This document shows positions 22,341 through 33,180 of a DNA stretch of 64,000 nt, in pieces. The stretch is from Cordilura impudica (lineage: Eukaryota; Arthropoda; Insecta; Diptera; Scathophagidae), in the NCBI GenBank assembly GCA_963682025.1, contig OY821518.1:36355059-36419058 (forward strand), given 5' to 3'. Position numbers and translations under genes: made by a program. Within the stretch, counting starts at the first letter, position 1. The number at the start of each line of letters is the position of its first letter. Below the pieces are notes generated by a model. The model had not been told where the DNA came from. It saw only the letters and a program-made list of their open reading frames with translations, and searched no databases.

Positions 22341-23677
22341 GTGCGACGCCACAATTATGGTCGGAATGCTTTAACATTTTCTATGAGTAATCTATGAATA
22401 TAGTTAATTGCAAAGAGTAATGAAATTAGAAAAAAAAAATTACCCGGTCCTTTTCGAGTAGTTGTACCCACACGTCAACATTTTTTTCGACATTCTTTTG
22501 AATTTTTAAAACATATTCTCTAGATATATACAATAGTTTTCCAAATGTTCTAACTTTTTTTTTGAAAAGAGACATTAAACATATCCGAAGAATATAAATT
22601 CACACATTTCAGTGTAAAATAGATGATATTTTTCAAGTAGTAGTTAGCTTACTCCATAATTTTTATCAGAATGTTTTAATATTTCAGGAGAGTAATCAAT
22701 CAATATGACTGACTTCAATGTATATCAGAATACACCATGTATTTCGGGAAAATTTTCTTTTAAAAATATGTCAAACATTTATAAAGTGAGTAGTTTCACA
22801 TATTTGGACAATCCGATCGAAGAATGTTACTCCTGGTACTTCTACGATTCCAAAAAGTGTATATTTGTTGTCTACGTACTGATATTTATTTTTTTTTTTA
22901 TAGCTTTCAGAAATGAAATATTTTAGCTTTTACTACTCGTTGATATCGAGTAGATCATTTGCTACTCGAGTAACTCGAGTACTCGAGCTTGCCTTTAGGC
23001 TTAAAAGCATATATTGACAATGTTAGTTTTTTAAAGCAATTTTAAAGCAATGTTACATATGCTATAAAGTGTTTACTGGGTTATTTCTAAATATGTGCAT
23101 AATTTTTCATAGGTGTGAATGTGGATGTTACCGCGTGTGTATGATGAGGTGTATATATGCCGTCATTTCATATGTTAATTATACATATTTTTTAATTAAA
23201 TTTTTGCATGTGGCATTAAAAAGAGCACAAAAATCAAGCTTATATGTATTTTTACGGAGGATTTCTATTGCCACAAAAATATGGCTATGAATTTTAATTA
23301 TGTGGGATAATGAAATTAATTAAAATATTAGAATTAATTAGGTATTCATAAATACATTCAAGCCAAAAACAAAAATATAGATAAAAGGATTATTTTAAAT
23401 AAAGACCGATTCACTCGTAATTGCAATTTAATTGAAAGGATCTTGTTTTGAATTTAATTTTATTTAATTTTAACAAATTCATATTCTGTTCTTATATTTT
23501 GAGTTTGGGTTTTAAATTGTGATAGTAATCTTTAAATTTTGCGATTGGAATTAAGAGTTATGGCATCAAAGGGATTTGCAATTTTAAGTGCACCATTCTT
23601 TAGATGACAAAAATATGTAGAACTTAATGGAAAGATCGTTTTCGTCTTTTCTATTATTTCGGAAAAAAGAAAACACA
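22341..23677. other. Unrecognised A+T-rich stretch
   Basis: The first ~350 bp resemble parts of Z ('CTATGAGTAATCTATGAATA'). At 22931-22989 a cluster of TACTCGAGTA-like palindromes appears. Two ORFs (22705-22926 and 23069-23290, +) contain hydrophobic ends but no recognisable domain. Confidence 0.4.
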
Positions 23678-24003
23678 AAGTAAAGCTGTATGGTACGAAA
23701 ACTGAATCTAATCACACTGCTCGTATGCCTGACTTTAGGTGAGTGTGTTAAAGCGCTGACCAAAAAGTGCAAGTACGAGTGTATGTGAAGGTTCATGGTT
23801 CAAAACCTCACGGCCGCCCTAAGTAGAAAAAATTTTCATATAGAAACAATCTATTCAATTAAAAACATAACAATTATCACAATTTTCAATAAATTGCTGA
23901 TGAAGGCTGAAATGCCAGAAACCGGTCCGATTAAGAATACAGTGCAGTTATGAATTTTTGAAATATATGCTTTCTTCTTCTTTACCACGCACCATTTGAA
24001 AAC
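23678..24003 (+). mobile_element. S element: tRNA-like SINE candidate, uninterrupted copy
   Basis: The head contains TAGGTGAGTGTGTTAAAGCG, resembling the A-box region of class II (Ser/Leu) tRNAs (TGGCCGAGTGGTTAAGGCG). About 65 bp on lies GGTTCAAAACCTC, close to the B-box GGTTCRANNCC. The tail has 'CTGATGAAGGCTGAAATGCC' then AGAAACCGGTC, with hammerhead-like core words, and ends near CTTTACCACGCACCATT. Two more copies at 37968-40150 and about 40415-40560 show it is mobile. No target duplication identified. Confidence 0.55.
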
Positions 24004-24063
24004 ACGTTTCGCTGTTTGCTTTTTGGTCATTGTGGTTGCTGATCGGCATGCATTTAGGTTATA

Positions 24064-24443
24064 CTAGCAGATTCGAGCCCTGGAAATTCGAGCGCAAATT
24101 CTAGGAAATTTTTTTTTTTTCATTAAATAAAGTCCCTAAAAGTACGCTAATCAATTATACCCAATTCACAAATCAACACAAAAAACGAACTCATTTTTAT
24201 TACAAACACATTAACAAATTTAATAAGCACTCACATAGCATTGTATTATTTTATTTATGTGTTAGTAGCAACTTTAAATGGAATTTTTTCAAAATAAAGA
24301 AAAAAAAATTTAAAAATCTGTAAATCTGCAAACCGGCTAAAAAAAAATACCATTCAAATAATATACGTTTGGTCAAAATCGGGATAAAACGGTAGAACAA
24401 AATATCAGTCACAAGAAATCGCCTACCCTATTAATATTATGGA
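24064..24443 (-). mobile_element. H2 Helitron, intact ends
   Basis: On the minus strand it begins TCCATAATATTAATAGGGTA after A and ends GAATCTGCTAG before T. It is 380 bp. The interior matches the copy at 5272 throughout. No coding capacity. Confidence 0.8.
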
Positions 24444-25610
24444 TACCTATATGCATGTGTTTCCAGTTATATGACAGAACCTCTCGTTTAATTTTGTTTA
24501 GTTGTTTGCAAATTGAATAGGTCGCCCAAACCTCCATTGCGAAGCTAGTGGTTGTGTAGGTTGGCTATATGCTTTAAATCATGCTAATTGGAGATGACTG
24601 TATAGTTTCTTTTAACTGGCCAAACAATTCTTTATTGCGGCCGTATTGGTCGGATGAAGTAACAAAATAATAGCCGAAAAAAGCTGTCTCAATTTTTTTG
24701 TCAAAATATTGCCATATTTGGAAGACATAGGGAATAAAGTTTTTTTTTACTTATTAAAAGGGAGTTATCACTATTAGATTGTGTGGTAACACAAAATAAC
24801 ACAATACATTACAAAATCTAAACCAGTGATGCCAGCTTTTGAGTATGAATTAAATTATGTTAATAAAATATATTTTTATTTATTGACTCCAAATACTACT
24901 ATCTGGGAATTATTATCGAACTTAAAATTTTTGGGTTTTACTTTGCCTACCATGAAGTAAAATTTTGAAGTCATCTTGAACACTGGGTCAAATTAGAGAC
25001 ACCAAACGCAAAAAAACCAAATATCCCAAAAATTTTAGTTAAAATAATTTCTTACCTTTATTTTCTGAATGACTTCGAATTTTAATCCAAAGAATTGTGA
25101 AAAATATTATATAAAAATAAAATTCTCATCAAATTGCGCTTTATTTATGTAACAATTTTTATGTTCGCAATTCTAAAATATCATTTGAGATTTTCTAAAC
25201 TTCATTGAATTTAAATAAATATTTTCTAAAAATTTTTAAAAATTATATGTAATCGCAATCAGATATTTTGAAGGTAAATCAGAATAATAATTTTGTATAA
25301 CTATGTAGAACTGTTTTTAGAGCAAAAAAACACATTGCTTCATCTTTACTCAGCTCTGTGTATCCTTTTAACATTGTTGTGTTTGATATCAAATTGAAAA
25401 TGTTAGCATTCATGTTAAAATAGAAATAACTATTGCAAAGCTAATTAGAATAAAAATTGTGGCGCCATACACTGTGAATTAGTCACACTGAGCATAATGA
25501 AGTGACACTCTGTTCGTTAATGCAAAAGAAATGTATTTTCCCTAAAACAAAATATTTCAGAAATTTATATAAGTAAAATAATATACCAATTTTTTTCTAA
25601 CATGCGGTTA
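24444..25610. other. Unrecognised A+T-rich stretch
   Basis: No coding frame of note and no terminal repeats identified. Confidence 0.4.
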
Positions 25611-25611
25611 T

Positions 25612-26030
25612 TATGGATATAAAGTGTTATTTTATTATTTAATATATGTACATATGTATGTATATGTAAATATTACACACAAAAAATACAACATCAAAAG
25701 TTATTGTTGTGTTTTCTTAAAATAAATCAATACATGAAATTTTTTTTCGCTAAATTTTCATTGTTTTTTTTAATTAACACCAATAGTTTAGCATTATTTG
25801 CTTTAGATGTTGGTGAATTTTTACTCCCTTTATATTAATAAAAAAAAGTGATTATTATGGATATACAGTATAGAATATATGTATATTATTTTATTACTTA
25901 ATATATGTATTTATGTATTTATATGTAAATATTACACAGAAAAAATATAACATCAAAAGTCGTTGTTGTATTTTCTTAAAATAAATCAATACGTAAATTT
26001 TTTTTCCGGTAAATTTACATTGTTTTTTGA
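25612..26030. repeat. Imperfect tandem duplication, ~240-bp unit
   Basis: The block 25612-25785 recurs at 25853-26030, sharing 'ATTATGGATATA', 'ATGTAAATATTACACA', 'ACATCAAAAGT' and 'TTTTCTTAAAATAAATCAAT'. The segment between them contains 'GCTTTAGATGTTG' and 'TTTTTACTCCCTTTATAT', seen again at about 30800-30843. The second unit ends exactly where a Y-like terminus begins. Confidence 0.7.
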
Positions 26031-26262
26031 TGTGTAAACATCTATGCGATCAGGATGGTAAAAATCACAAACTTCCCTTACGGAAGCGGAACTATTTACG
26101 GAAATGGAAGCTACTATTATTTAGCTGATTCATCAACCAACAGAAAGCGCCATGAATGTATAGCATACAACTGCAACCATCAAGTATGACAAACATAGCA
26201 GTTGCTTGCTATACACATGTAGATAGCGCTTACTGCTTGAATAGATGTTTTTATTCACAAAC
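26031..26262 (+). mobile_element. Y-like element, diverged
   Basis: Starts GATGTGTAAACATCTATGCG and ends near GAATAGATGTTTTT. A long imperfect hairpin lies inside: AGCGCCATGAATGTATAGCA paired with TGCTATACACATGTAGATAGCGCT-like sequence (about 26143-26247). Hairpin placement and palindromic end match Y, but the sequences differ. Confidence 0.5.
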
Positions 26263-27170
26263 CACAATGATTTCCAGAATTGGATCAAAATATTTCGGTA
26301 TTTTGTTTAGTTTTATTTGAGTTCTAAAGAAAACCGAGTTTTTTTCTTTTTTCAATATAGTAATATTGACACAATTATATGTTCACAACTTTCATTAATA
26401 AACATTTTTAGTAGTTATTACTATTTTTCATAATAAAACAAAATTTTTTTTAAATAATACAATAATACAATAAATCTATAATATTAATAGCCTAGGCAAA
26501 AGTAAGTGTTTGGAGATAAAATGAAGGCACACTTTATTGGAAGTGTTTGGAGACAAAATGAAGTGTAAGGAGATTAAATCAGGGAGCGAATTGCGTTATA
26601 AAAACGTTTTTTTCTAAAACGGGCCTAATTTCGGTATTCCATATAGAATGTTGCTATTTTATTAAACATTTATTTTTATAAAAATTTACAATTAATTTTC
26701 TCAATCATTTAAAGTTATTCATAACACTACAACTTATTATATATATATTTAACAATTATCACTGCATTTAATATTAGTTTTAATAAATAAATAAAATAAT
26801 AAACACATGTAACCGGTAGTAGAGTTTAAAAAGGTTTTTAGTAAAATCACGTGATTTTAAACCAATTTCACACTTTACAAATATCTGGGGTCGAATCGTC
26901 GCATTCATTATCGAAATTTTTCAATCGAAATTATTTTTTTATTTTCCCAAATAATATACAAAGCGTTATTTAACTCTGTCATATATAGCAAGTTATTATC
27001 CATAGTTAATAGTAAAAGTGGAACGAGGTCTGATGATTGTCCGTCTTCTTGAAATAATAAACCAAAATATGCAATTTCGACTGATTTTATTCGATATTGA
27101 ATGCGACGATTTGCCCCTTGCATATTTTTTTTTTTTAATACAGACGATGGAAACATCAATTCTGTTTGTT
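26263..27170. other. Unrecognised A+T-rich stretch
   Basis: The 26263-26420 part ('CAAACCACAATGATTTCCAG', 'TTTGTTTAGTTTTATTTGAG') recurs at 44120-44400, so it is repetitive. An 83-codon frame at 27159-26908 (minus) begins 'MMFPSSVLKKKNMQ' and contains 'QYRIKSVEIAYFGLLFQE'. I do not recognise it. Confidence 0.4.
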
Positions 27171-27173
27171 TAT

Positions 27174-27482
27174 TGAATATATTAGTACATACTAAAGAAC
27201 TATATGTGGAAGAAAATAAATTTTACATTCAGCTATAAAATTTGCAAAAATTTATAAAAATTTCTATATTTTTATATTAGTTTATAGAATGCTTAAAATT
27301 TTCATTATCATTATTTATAAAATTTTTAAAATTGAATATATTAGTACATATTAAACAAATATATGCGGAAGAAAATAAATTTTATATTCAGCTATAAAAT
27401 TTTCAAAAATTTATAAAAATTTATACATTTTTATATTAGTTTATAAAATTCTTAAAATTTCAATTATCAGTATTCATTATTA
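27174..27482. repeat. ~160-bp tandem duplication flanking the piggyBac
   Basis: Two units (27174-27335, 27336-27482) share 'TTGAATATATTAGTACATA' and 'GCTATAAAATTT.CAAAAATT'. Their ends (TTAAAATTTTCATTATC) recur just after the piggyBac at 30411-30431, so the piggyBac inserted inside this repetitive tract at a TTAA. Confidence 0.75.
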
Positions 27483-28042
27483 TTAACCCATTTTCGGCCG
27501 CTGGTCGATTTTTCGACCAGCAACTTTGAAGCGATGTAACTCAAACGTTAGATATGTTTTATTTAAACCGTTGATGGATAAGACAATTTTGATCTTTTGT
27601 TAACGCATTGATTTTAGCTTTTCGTAAAAAATAAAAGTTTGCATATTTTCGTGAAAGAAGAGGAAAGGACTTTTTTGGACCAATTTTCAAAATTCAGTAA
27701 AAAGTCTTAAAACTAAAATTACTTATTTTATTTTTGCATGCTGGGGAAGCGGAAAGACCAAGTAACAATAATCAATTGATATCCGCAACAATATTGAAAG
27801 TTTTCTACATCCCAGAAGAGCGTTATTTTTGGTGGTCGAAAAATCGACCACTGGCCAGAAGTCGTCAAGTAGATATCTAATTGAATTTGACGTTTTGCTA
27901 GTAGGCTGTGAAAAATTCTGCGAATTGTTTTTTATTTTCGCTGTTGCTTTGTCATAATTGTTATTCTTTTCTACAGAGCAGACGTGTGTGTGGCAAATAA
28001 AAGTGAGATAATTGCATTTTGGTGTGGTTTTATATAAAGAAA

Positions 28043-30109
28043 ATGTCTTTTCGAAAAGTGTTAACGATGGTAGATATCATGGCTGCTTTGAACGAGCCGT
28101 GTTCAGATGACGAGGAAGATCAAGCCATTATGAGTTCAAAAGATGTTGATGTCGTGTATATTCCACCTAAAGTAGACTATGTGACTGATGAAGAAGATAT
28201 CGACGATAAACAAATTGCTCTAAATGATGGCAATGATGATTGTGTGAATGAAATTACCGGGGAAGTGGAGTTACAATACGTTCAAGACAATGACTTAATA
28301 CCTAATGATACTGAAGATCCGCAACCATCAACATCGAAAGCCGCAAAAAGACGTGGAAGACCTATAAAAGCTGTTAATCCATCCTTATTCAAAGGAAAGG
28401 CAGATTTTGAAGTTCCTGATTGGCAGAAACCTGGGGAATTTACTTACACCAGAGCACCAATCAACGTGGAAGGTTTGAAAAAGGAAGAAATTTGCACAAA
28501 AATTGGAAAGTGAACATTTTTTTTAATATTATTTAGGCCCGGTTGTTCAATAGACAAACAAACCTCAGTCTCTAGCGAATAAATTTGTAAAATTTGTATT
28601 GAATTTGACAGAATTTAAAAAATTTATTCGATAGATAGCTTATTCATGAGTTGTTTGACAATTGAACAACCGGGCCTTAGTCGCTTTAAAGTCTTAATTT
28701 TTAGTTTTTGACTTTGTGTAGGTGGTATGTCACCGTATGACATATTTTCATTGTATTTTGTTGGAACATTGATCGAGGATATTACTCACTTCACGAATTT
28801 ATATGCCACTCAAAATAATGCAACCATTGATGTGACACCAAATGAAATGCGGCGCTTCATTGGTATATTGTACCTATCAGGGTATCACACGCTGCCACAC
28901 ATCGATAATTATTGGTCAGTTCAGCAGGACATGGGAGTACCTATGGTGAAGCAAACGATGAGCCGAAATCGATTCAAAGTCATAAAAAGATTTATCCACC
29001 TCTCGGATAATAACAATCTTAACGTAGCAGATCGCTTTGCGAAAGTCCGACCGATTATTGATGATCTAAATGAAAAATTTATGCAGTTCGTAGTTTTCAG
29101 CCACATCTTATCTATAGATGAACAGATGATACCCTATTATGGAAGACACTCGTGCAAGATGTTTATTCGCGGAAAACCGATTCGGTTCGGATTCAAATCA
29201 TGGTGTTTGTGTTCGGAGCAAGGATATCTATTCTTTTCCATACCATACGGTGGATCGGCAACTCTCCATGATAAAAATATCGGTCTTGGCGCTCAAACGG
29301 TTTTGAATTTGCTTGAAAATGTATCTGATCCCGATTGTCATATTATTTTCTTTGAAAATTTTTTTTTCTCCTATCGTTTTATGTGTCTACTGAATGAACG
29401 CCGTTTCTTTGCAACTGGCACAATACGTGAAAACAGAATGGCGAAAATTCCATTGGCAAATTTAAAAAAGGCTGAACGTGGCGAATTTGACCAATTATTC
29501 GATGCTAAGCAAGAAATAGTGGTCATCCGTTGGAATGACAATGCAGTTGTGAATGTCATTACTAATAATTCTACAGTCGAGCCATTGTTCAATGCTCGAA
29601 GATATTGTCGTACGCAAAGGAAAACAGTTGCGATTCCCCAACCTAAAGTGATTCGTGAATATAACCAAGGTATGGGCGGCGTTGACCTTCACGACAACGC
29701 AGTGGCCAACTATCGAATATGCATACGAGGAAAGAAGTGGTGGTGGCCACTATGGACCAACGCTCTCGGCAGTGCAATGGTCAATGCTTGGAAGATGCAC
29801 TGCATGTTGGCAAAGCATGAAAACACAAAGCCACTTACTCAATTAGAGTTTCGTTCTTCTGTTACTACCAAGCTACTGACTTCCAATATGATGAACGAAG
29901 ACATGGAAGATAACGCTGCTGATGCTGATAAAAAAGAATGCCCTCCTGGTTTCCCAAGGATCGACGAAAAAAACCATATTGTGGTAAAAAGCCCTCAAAA
30001 CAAATATTGTCGCTGCAAAGTATGCAAAAAACACACAATTGTTACATGCAAAAAATGTAATGTTTACTTGCACACCAAATGTTTTGATGAATATATCGAA
30101 ACTAGCTAA
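28043..30109 (+). CDS. piggyBac transposase (two-part, probable intron), second catalytic Asp replaced by Glu
   Basis: Part 1 (28043-28508): I prefer Met at 28043, which opens 'MSFRKVLTMVDIMAALNE', over Met 28019. An acidic leader follows, then 'STSKAAKRRGRPIKAV' (AT-hook-like). Part 2 (to 30109, 460 codons) begins 'MSPYDIFSLYF', the usual start of the DDE_Tnp_1_7 core. Catalytic block 1 is 'SIDEQMIPYYGR' (Asp present). Block 2 is 'IIFFENFFFSY' where the family has FDNFFTS: the Asp is Glu (GAA). Block 3 is 'YNQGMGGVDLHDN' (Asp present). The C-terminus 'CRCKVCKKHTIVTCKKCN' is the cysteine-rich DNA-binding domain. A GTGAAC donor at 28509 and TGTGTAG acceptor ending at 28720 suggest an intron, but joining them is off by one nucleotide. 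Either the splice differs or this copy is dead. Two of three catalytic acids are canonical; activity is doubtful. Confidence 0.85.
28536..28676. mobile_element. 141-bp PIF/Harbinger-like MITE inside the piggyBac
   Basis: Perfect inverted ends GGCCCGGTTGTTCAAT (28536-28551 and the complement at 28661-28676), flanked by TTA on both sides (28533-28535, 28677-28679). A 3-bp TWA duplication and G-rich ends fit PIF/Harbinger. It sits in the probable intron between the two transposase parts and so need not disrupt the protein. Confidence 0.9.
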
Positions 30110-30399
30110 CCTTTTTTGCGTTAATTATTCATATCTTATCAATAAATAACATTTTTGATACAACTAAAAACGAATAAATTGAATTAAAGCTAAATATTCG
30201 TAAAAAAACGCATTTCTTTATTTATATATGTAGATGTTGACTTCTGGCCAATGGTCGATTTTTCGACCACTTCATATCTAGAGAACAACAATTAAAAATA
30301 ATTTTTTTTTTTACATTTTTCTAAATTGAGCTCCTAAAAGTAAGTATTTAAAATGAATTCAAAAAATTCCTGCGATTTCTGGTAGCGGCCGATAATGGG

Positions 30400-30660
30400 T
30401 TAATAAAATACTTAAAATTTTCATTATCTTAAATGTTCTCCATTTTTGTCTTTTATTTTCTTTAGTCCGATATACAAAACAACATTACAGCACTGCTCTC
30501 AATTAAATAATAGAGCAAAAACAGTAAACATTGATACAGCCGTGGAACATTCAGGTTGGAAACAAAAAATATCAAAATAATTTGATTTTTGACGAACCAA
30601 AATTGAAACATAAATTTGGACATGAAACATTACTACACACGATGGATCATTAAGGGAAAC
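30400..30660. other. A+T-rich flank of the piggyBac
   Basis: The first ~30 bp continue the tandem duplication interrupted by the piggyBac. The rest is unrecognised. Confidence 0.4.
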
Positions 30661-30843
30661 ATGCCGGTCATTTGTATGGGGACTAGGTCTGAACATGGAC
30701 CGATTCTCACCAATTTCAATAGCGTTCAGCACAACGTTAATAAAAAATGCTTTAATTTTTAGATGTTTACACATCTTCCTTGTGATCGGACTCACATTGC
30801 ATTATTGGCTTTAGATGTTGTTGATTTTTTACTCCCTTTATAT
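30661..30843. repeat. Fragments of D (30661-30727, minus) and of a Y left end
   Basis: The D piece reads 'GGTCATTTGTATGGGGACTA' through 'CAATTTCAATAGCGTTCA'. It is followed by AGATGTTTACACATCTTCCT and GTGATCGGACTCACA, the Y left end in minus orientation. Then comes 'GCTTTAGATGTTG...TTTTTACTCCC', also seen at about 25800. Confidence 0.7.
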
Positions 30844-30844
30844 C

Positions 30845-31268
30845 TGTGGTCACAAGCATTAACCGCCTAAATCGAAAATCATGCTTTTGAGAAAAACAAC
30901 TTTTTATATAAATATAATGGGGCTTCATTACGACTTAGGTCAGTATGTTTTCATTAATAACTTTTTACTAAACAGTGTTAGAGAAATGGGGATTTCACGA
31001 AAGTATAAAGCGTTTTTAGTAGTTCATGATAGCAAAGATAACCCAAATCGTCGAATAAAATGCTTTAGAGAGAAATGACTGTTTATATAAATGTAATGGG
31101 GCTTCATTACGACTTAGGTCAATATGTTTCCATTAATAACTTTTTACTAAACAGTGCTGGTGAAATGTGGATTTCACGTAAATATAAAGCGTTTCTAGTA
31201 GAATATGATAGCATACATAATTCAAATCTTTCTTATGTCGACTTAGGCGGTTATTGCTTGTGACCACA
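30845..31268. mobile_element. MITE with ~30-bp TIRs and an internal tandem duplication
   Basis: Ends TGTGGTCACAAGCATTAACC and (inward) TGTGGTCACAAGCAATAACC; the match continues CGCCTAAATCG/CGCCTAAGTCG, 2 mismatches in about 31 bp. Between them are two ~190-bp direct units, each with 'TAATGGGGCTTCATTACGAC', 'TTACTAAACAGTG' and 'AAGTATAAAGCGTTT'-like sequence. Both units keep an open plus frame (30881-31078 and 31075-31263) with near-identical peptides ('GLHYDLGQYV.INNFLLNS'), but no known domain. The target duplication is unclear (TATA-like both sides). Confidence 0.75.
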
Positions 31269-31269
31269 T

Positions 31270-32000
31270 ATATTAATTTGTAGTGTCTGCTTGCAGTCAA
31301 AACTTTGGAGCGACTTTTAGCCCCGTTACCGTGACCCAATCGATCTGAAATTTTGCAGTCTGACTCGTGGTGATGACAAAAATGACCTAGCAAACTTTTT
31401 TGTGATGCCAAAACAATGGAAACTTTTAAATTTTTCTACCAGAGTTGATAAAAATATGTGGAAAGGGTTAGTTTTTATTATAATATTACTACAACGACTA
31501 GAAAAACGACAAGTCCAGCTATGACAACAATACGACATTTAGAATAACAACAAGATCAATACGGAAACATATATTTTTTTTTTTCAATTTTTAGTATTTC
31601 TTCAGTGATTTTTCGGGACCTATTAAACCAATTTTCATGATTTTTGAAGCAGAAACCTTCTCATAATGTTGGTCAATCATTCTCACTAAAAACGAGCGCC
31701 CCAGTTATCCTATTGAGGGCGTGAACGTGACAAGAACAACATATTTTTTTTACTTCTTCATTCAATTTTCGGGACCTAATCAACCGATTTGGACAATTTT
31801 AAATAGCAAACTTCTCAGGATGTTAATGAATCATGCCAACGAGCAAACTAGCTGGCCGACTGAAGCCGTCATCGTGATTTCCACAGACGGACAGACGGAC
31901 AGACGGACATCGCTATATCACCTACGCTTGTGAGAAGGATCATAAATATATGTATTTTATGGGGGTCCGTTTTTTTTTTTAATTATTATAAACGGAATGA
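31270..32000 (+). repeat. Second DINE/mini-me-like repeat with GACGGACA tract
   Basis: Contains 'GACAGACGGACAGACGGACA' at 31887-31909 followed by 'TCGCTATATCACCTACGC', and upstream 'CGATCTGAAATTTTGCAGTC'. This layout resembles fly interspersed elements with GTCY microsatellites, but the sequence is not D. Boundaries unclear; ends near a T run at 31973. Confidence 0.5.
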
Positions 32001-32306
32001 CAAACTTATATATACCTAGTATGGGAAAATTGTCCAAAAACTCATAAAAGAAGATTACGAATTATCAATAATAAGAGCCTGAAAATCATATATAATCTCC
32101 CTTGAAGATCCCGGACCAAAGACTTACATAAAATTTATAAACAAAAAACCATTAATTCTGTAATTGAATAAATAACTCTTACATTTAAGCAAAAATGTAG
32201 AAGCTCAAAGCACGATCATCTGAGAAGTTTAACCTGACGACTACTAACAAATCTATAAAAGGTAAATGACATTAGTGGTTGTGTTATAACCGCCTTCTCA
32301 CATTTT

Positions 32307-33084
32307 TATACCCTATACCACTATGTGGTTTGGGTATAATGACTTTGTGCTGCTGTTTGTAACAACCAAAAATATTTGACCTAGACCCATCTTTAATTAT
32401 ACCGATCGAATCAGAATCACTTTTTCAGTTGATTTAACAATGTCCGTCCGTCCGTCCGTCCGTCTGTGTGTCCATGTAAACTTTTTAATCAAACTGCAGG
32501 TCGCAAATATGAATATCTTTTGATGAAATTTGGTATATAAGCTTTTATCGGCCATGGAATTAACGGTGTTGAAATTGGTGAGAATCAGTCCATGTTCAGA
32601 CCTAGCCCCCATACAAATAACCCCTATGAAATCGGACATAAATTGCCATAAGATCCAAATTGTCATATAGATCTTACTCAAATTGGGTTTGTATGCGTTC
32701 ATTACATCCATTAATGATTAGTCCAAAAATGATTCCTTTGGTCCCATATAGACTGCTTCCCGATCTTCATTTAAATCTATTAAAAACAAAAATAATGCAC
32801 TGATTCTTCTCAAATTTTGTTTGTATATATTTTTGCAAAATACAAGAGACTTTACAAAACATGATCAGGATTGGTCCATTTTTGGACCAAGTCCCTATAT
32901 AGACATAGCATCCGATGTGAACTTTTTCATATCTGCAGCCAAAAAAATTAATAACTATGCCAATCAAATTTGGTTTATGCTTATTTCCTATATACAATTG
33001 GTTGGGCCTAAGAGATAGGGTTTCTAAACGCATGGTATGGGGTATCGTATAGTCGGTCTAGACCGACTATAATTTTCTTACTTG
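32307..33084 (+). mobile_element. D element, full length
   Basis: TATACCCTATACCACTATG to TTCTTACTTG with a perfect tail palindrome (33052-33073). Flanks CATTTTTA / TTCAATTT. Has four GTCC units and TGATTAGTCC where most copies have TGAGTAGTCC or TAATCAGTAG. Confidence 0.92.
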
Positions 33085-33180
33085 TTCAATTTTTAATTTT
33101 CTTTCCTTTTTCTCTTTTTTTTCTTTTTGTGATCTAGGATGTAGATTGTTTACTAACTTTTTCCTATAAATTTCTGTTTA

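Larger units (their letters stand above)
27487..30399 (+). mobile_element. Complete piggyBac-superfamily element with TTAA duplication
   Basis: Flanked by TTAA at 27483-27486 and 30400-30403. Terminal inverted repeats CCCATTTTCGGCCGCTG and CCCATTATCGGCCGCTA match at 15 of 17 positions. Internal inverted repeats near 27831-27865 and 30238-30271 (GTGGTCGAAAAATCGACCA then TGGCCAGAAGTC) mirror each other. They contain the small palindrome GGTCGATTTTTCGACC, which also occurs at 27502-27519. It is 2913 bp including a 141-bp MITE. This is the standard piggyBac architecture, and the intact ends and undamaged long ORF suggest a relatively young insertion. Confidence 0.95.

Noticed and set aside
31075..31263. 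ORF with repeated peptide suggesting a small gene pair
   Set aside because: The two frames are the two units of a tandem duplication inside a TIR-bounded MITE; no independent evidence of coding.
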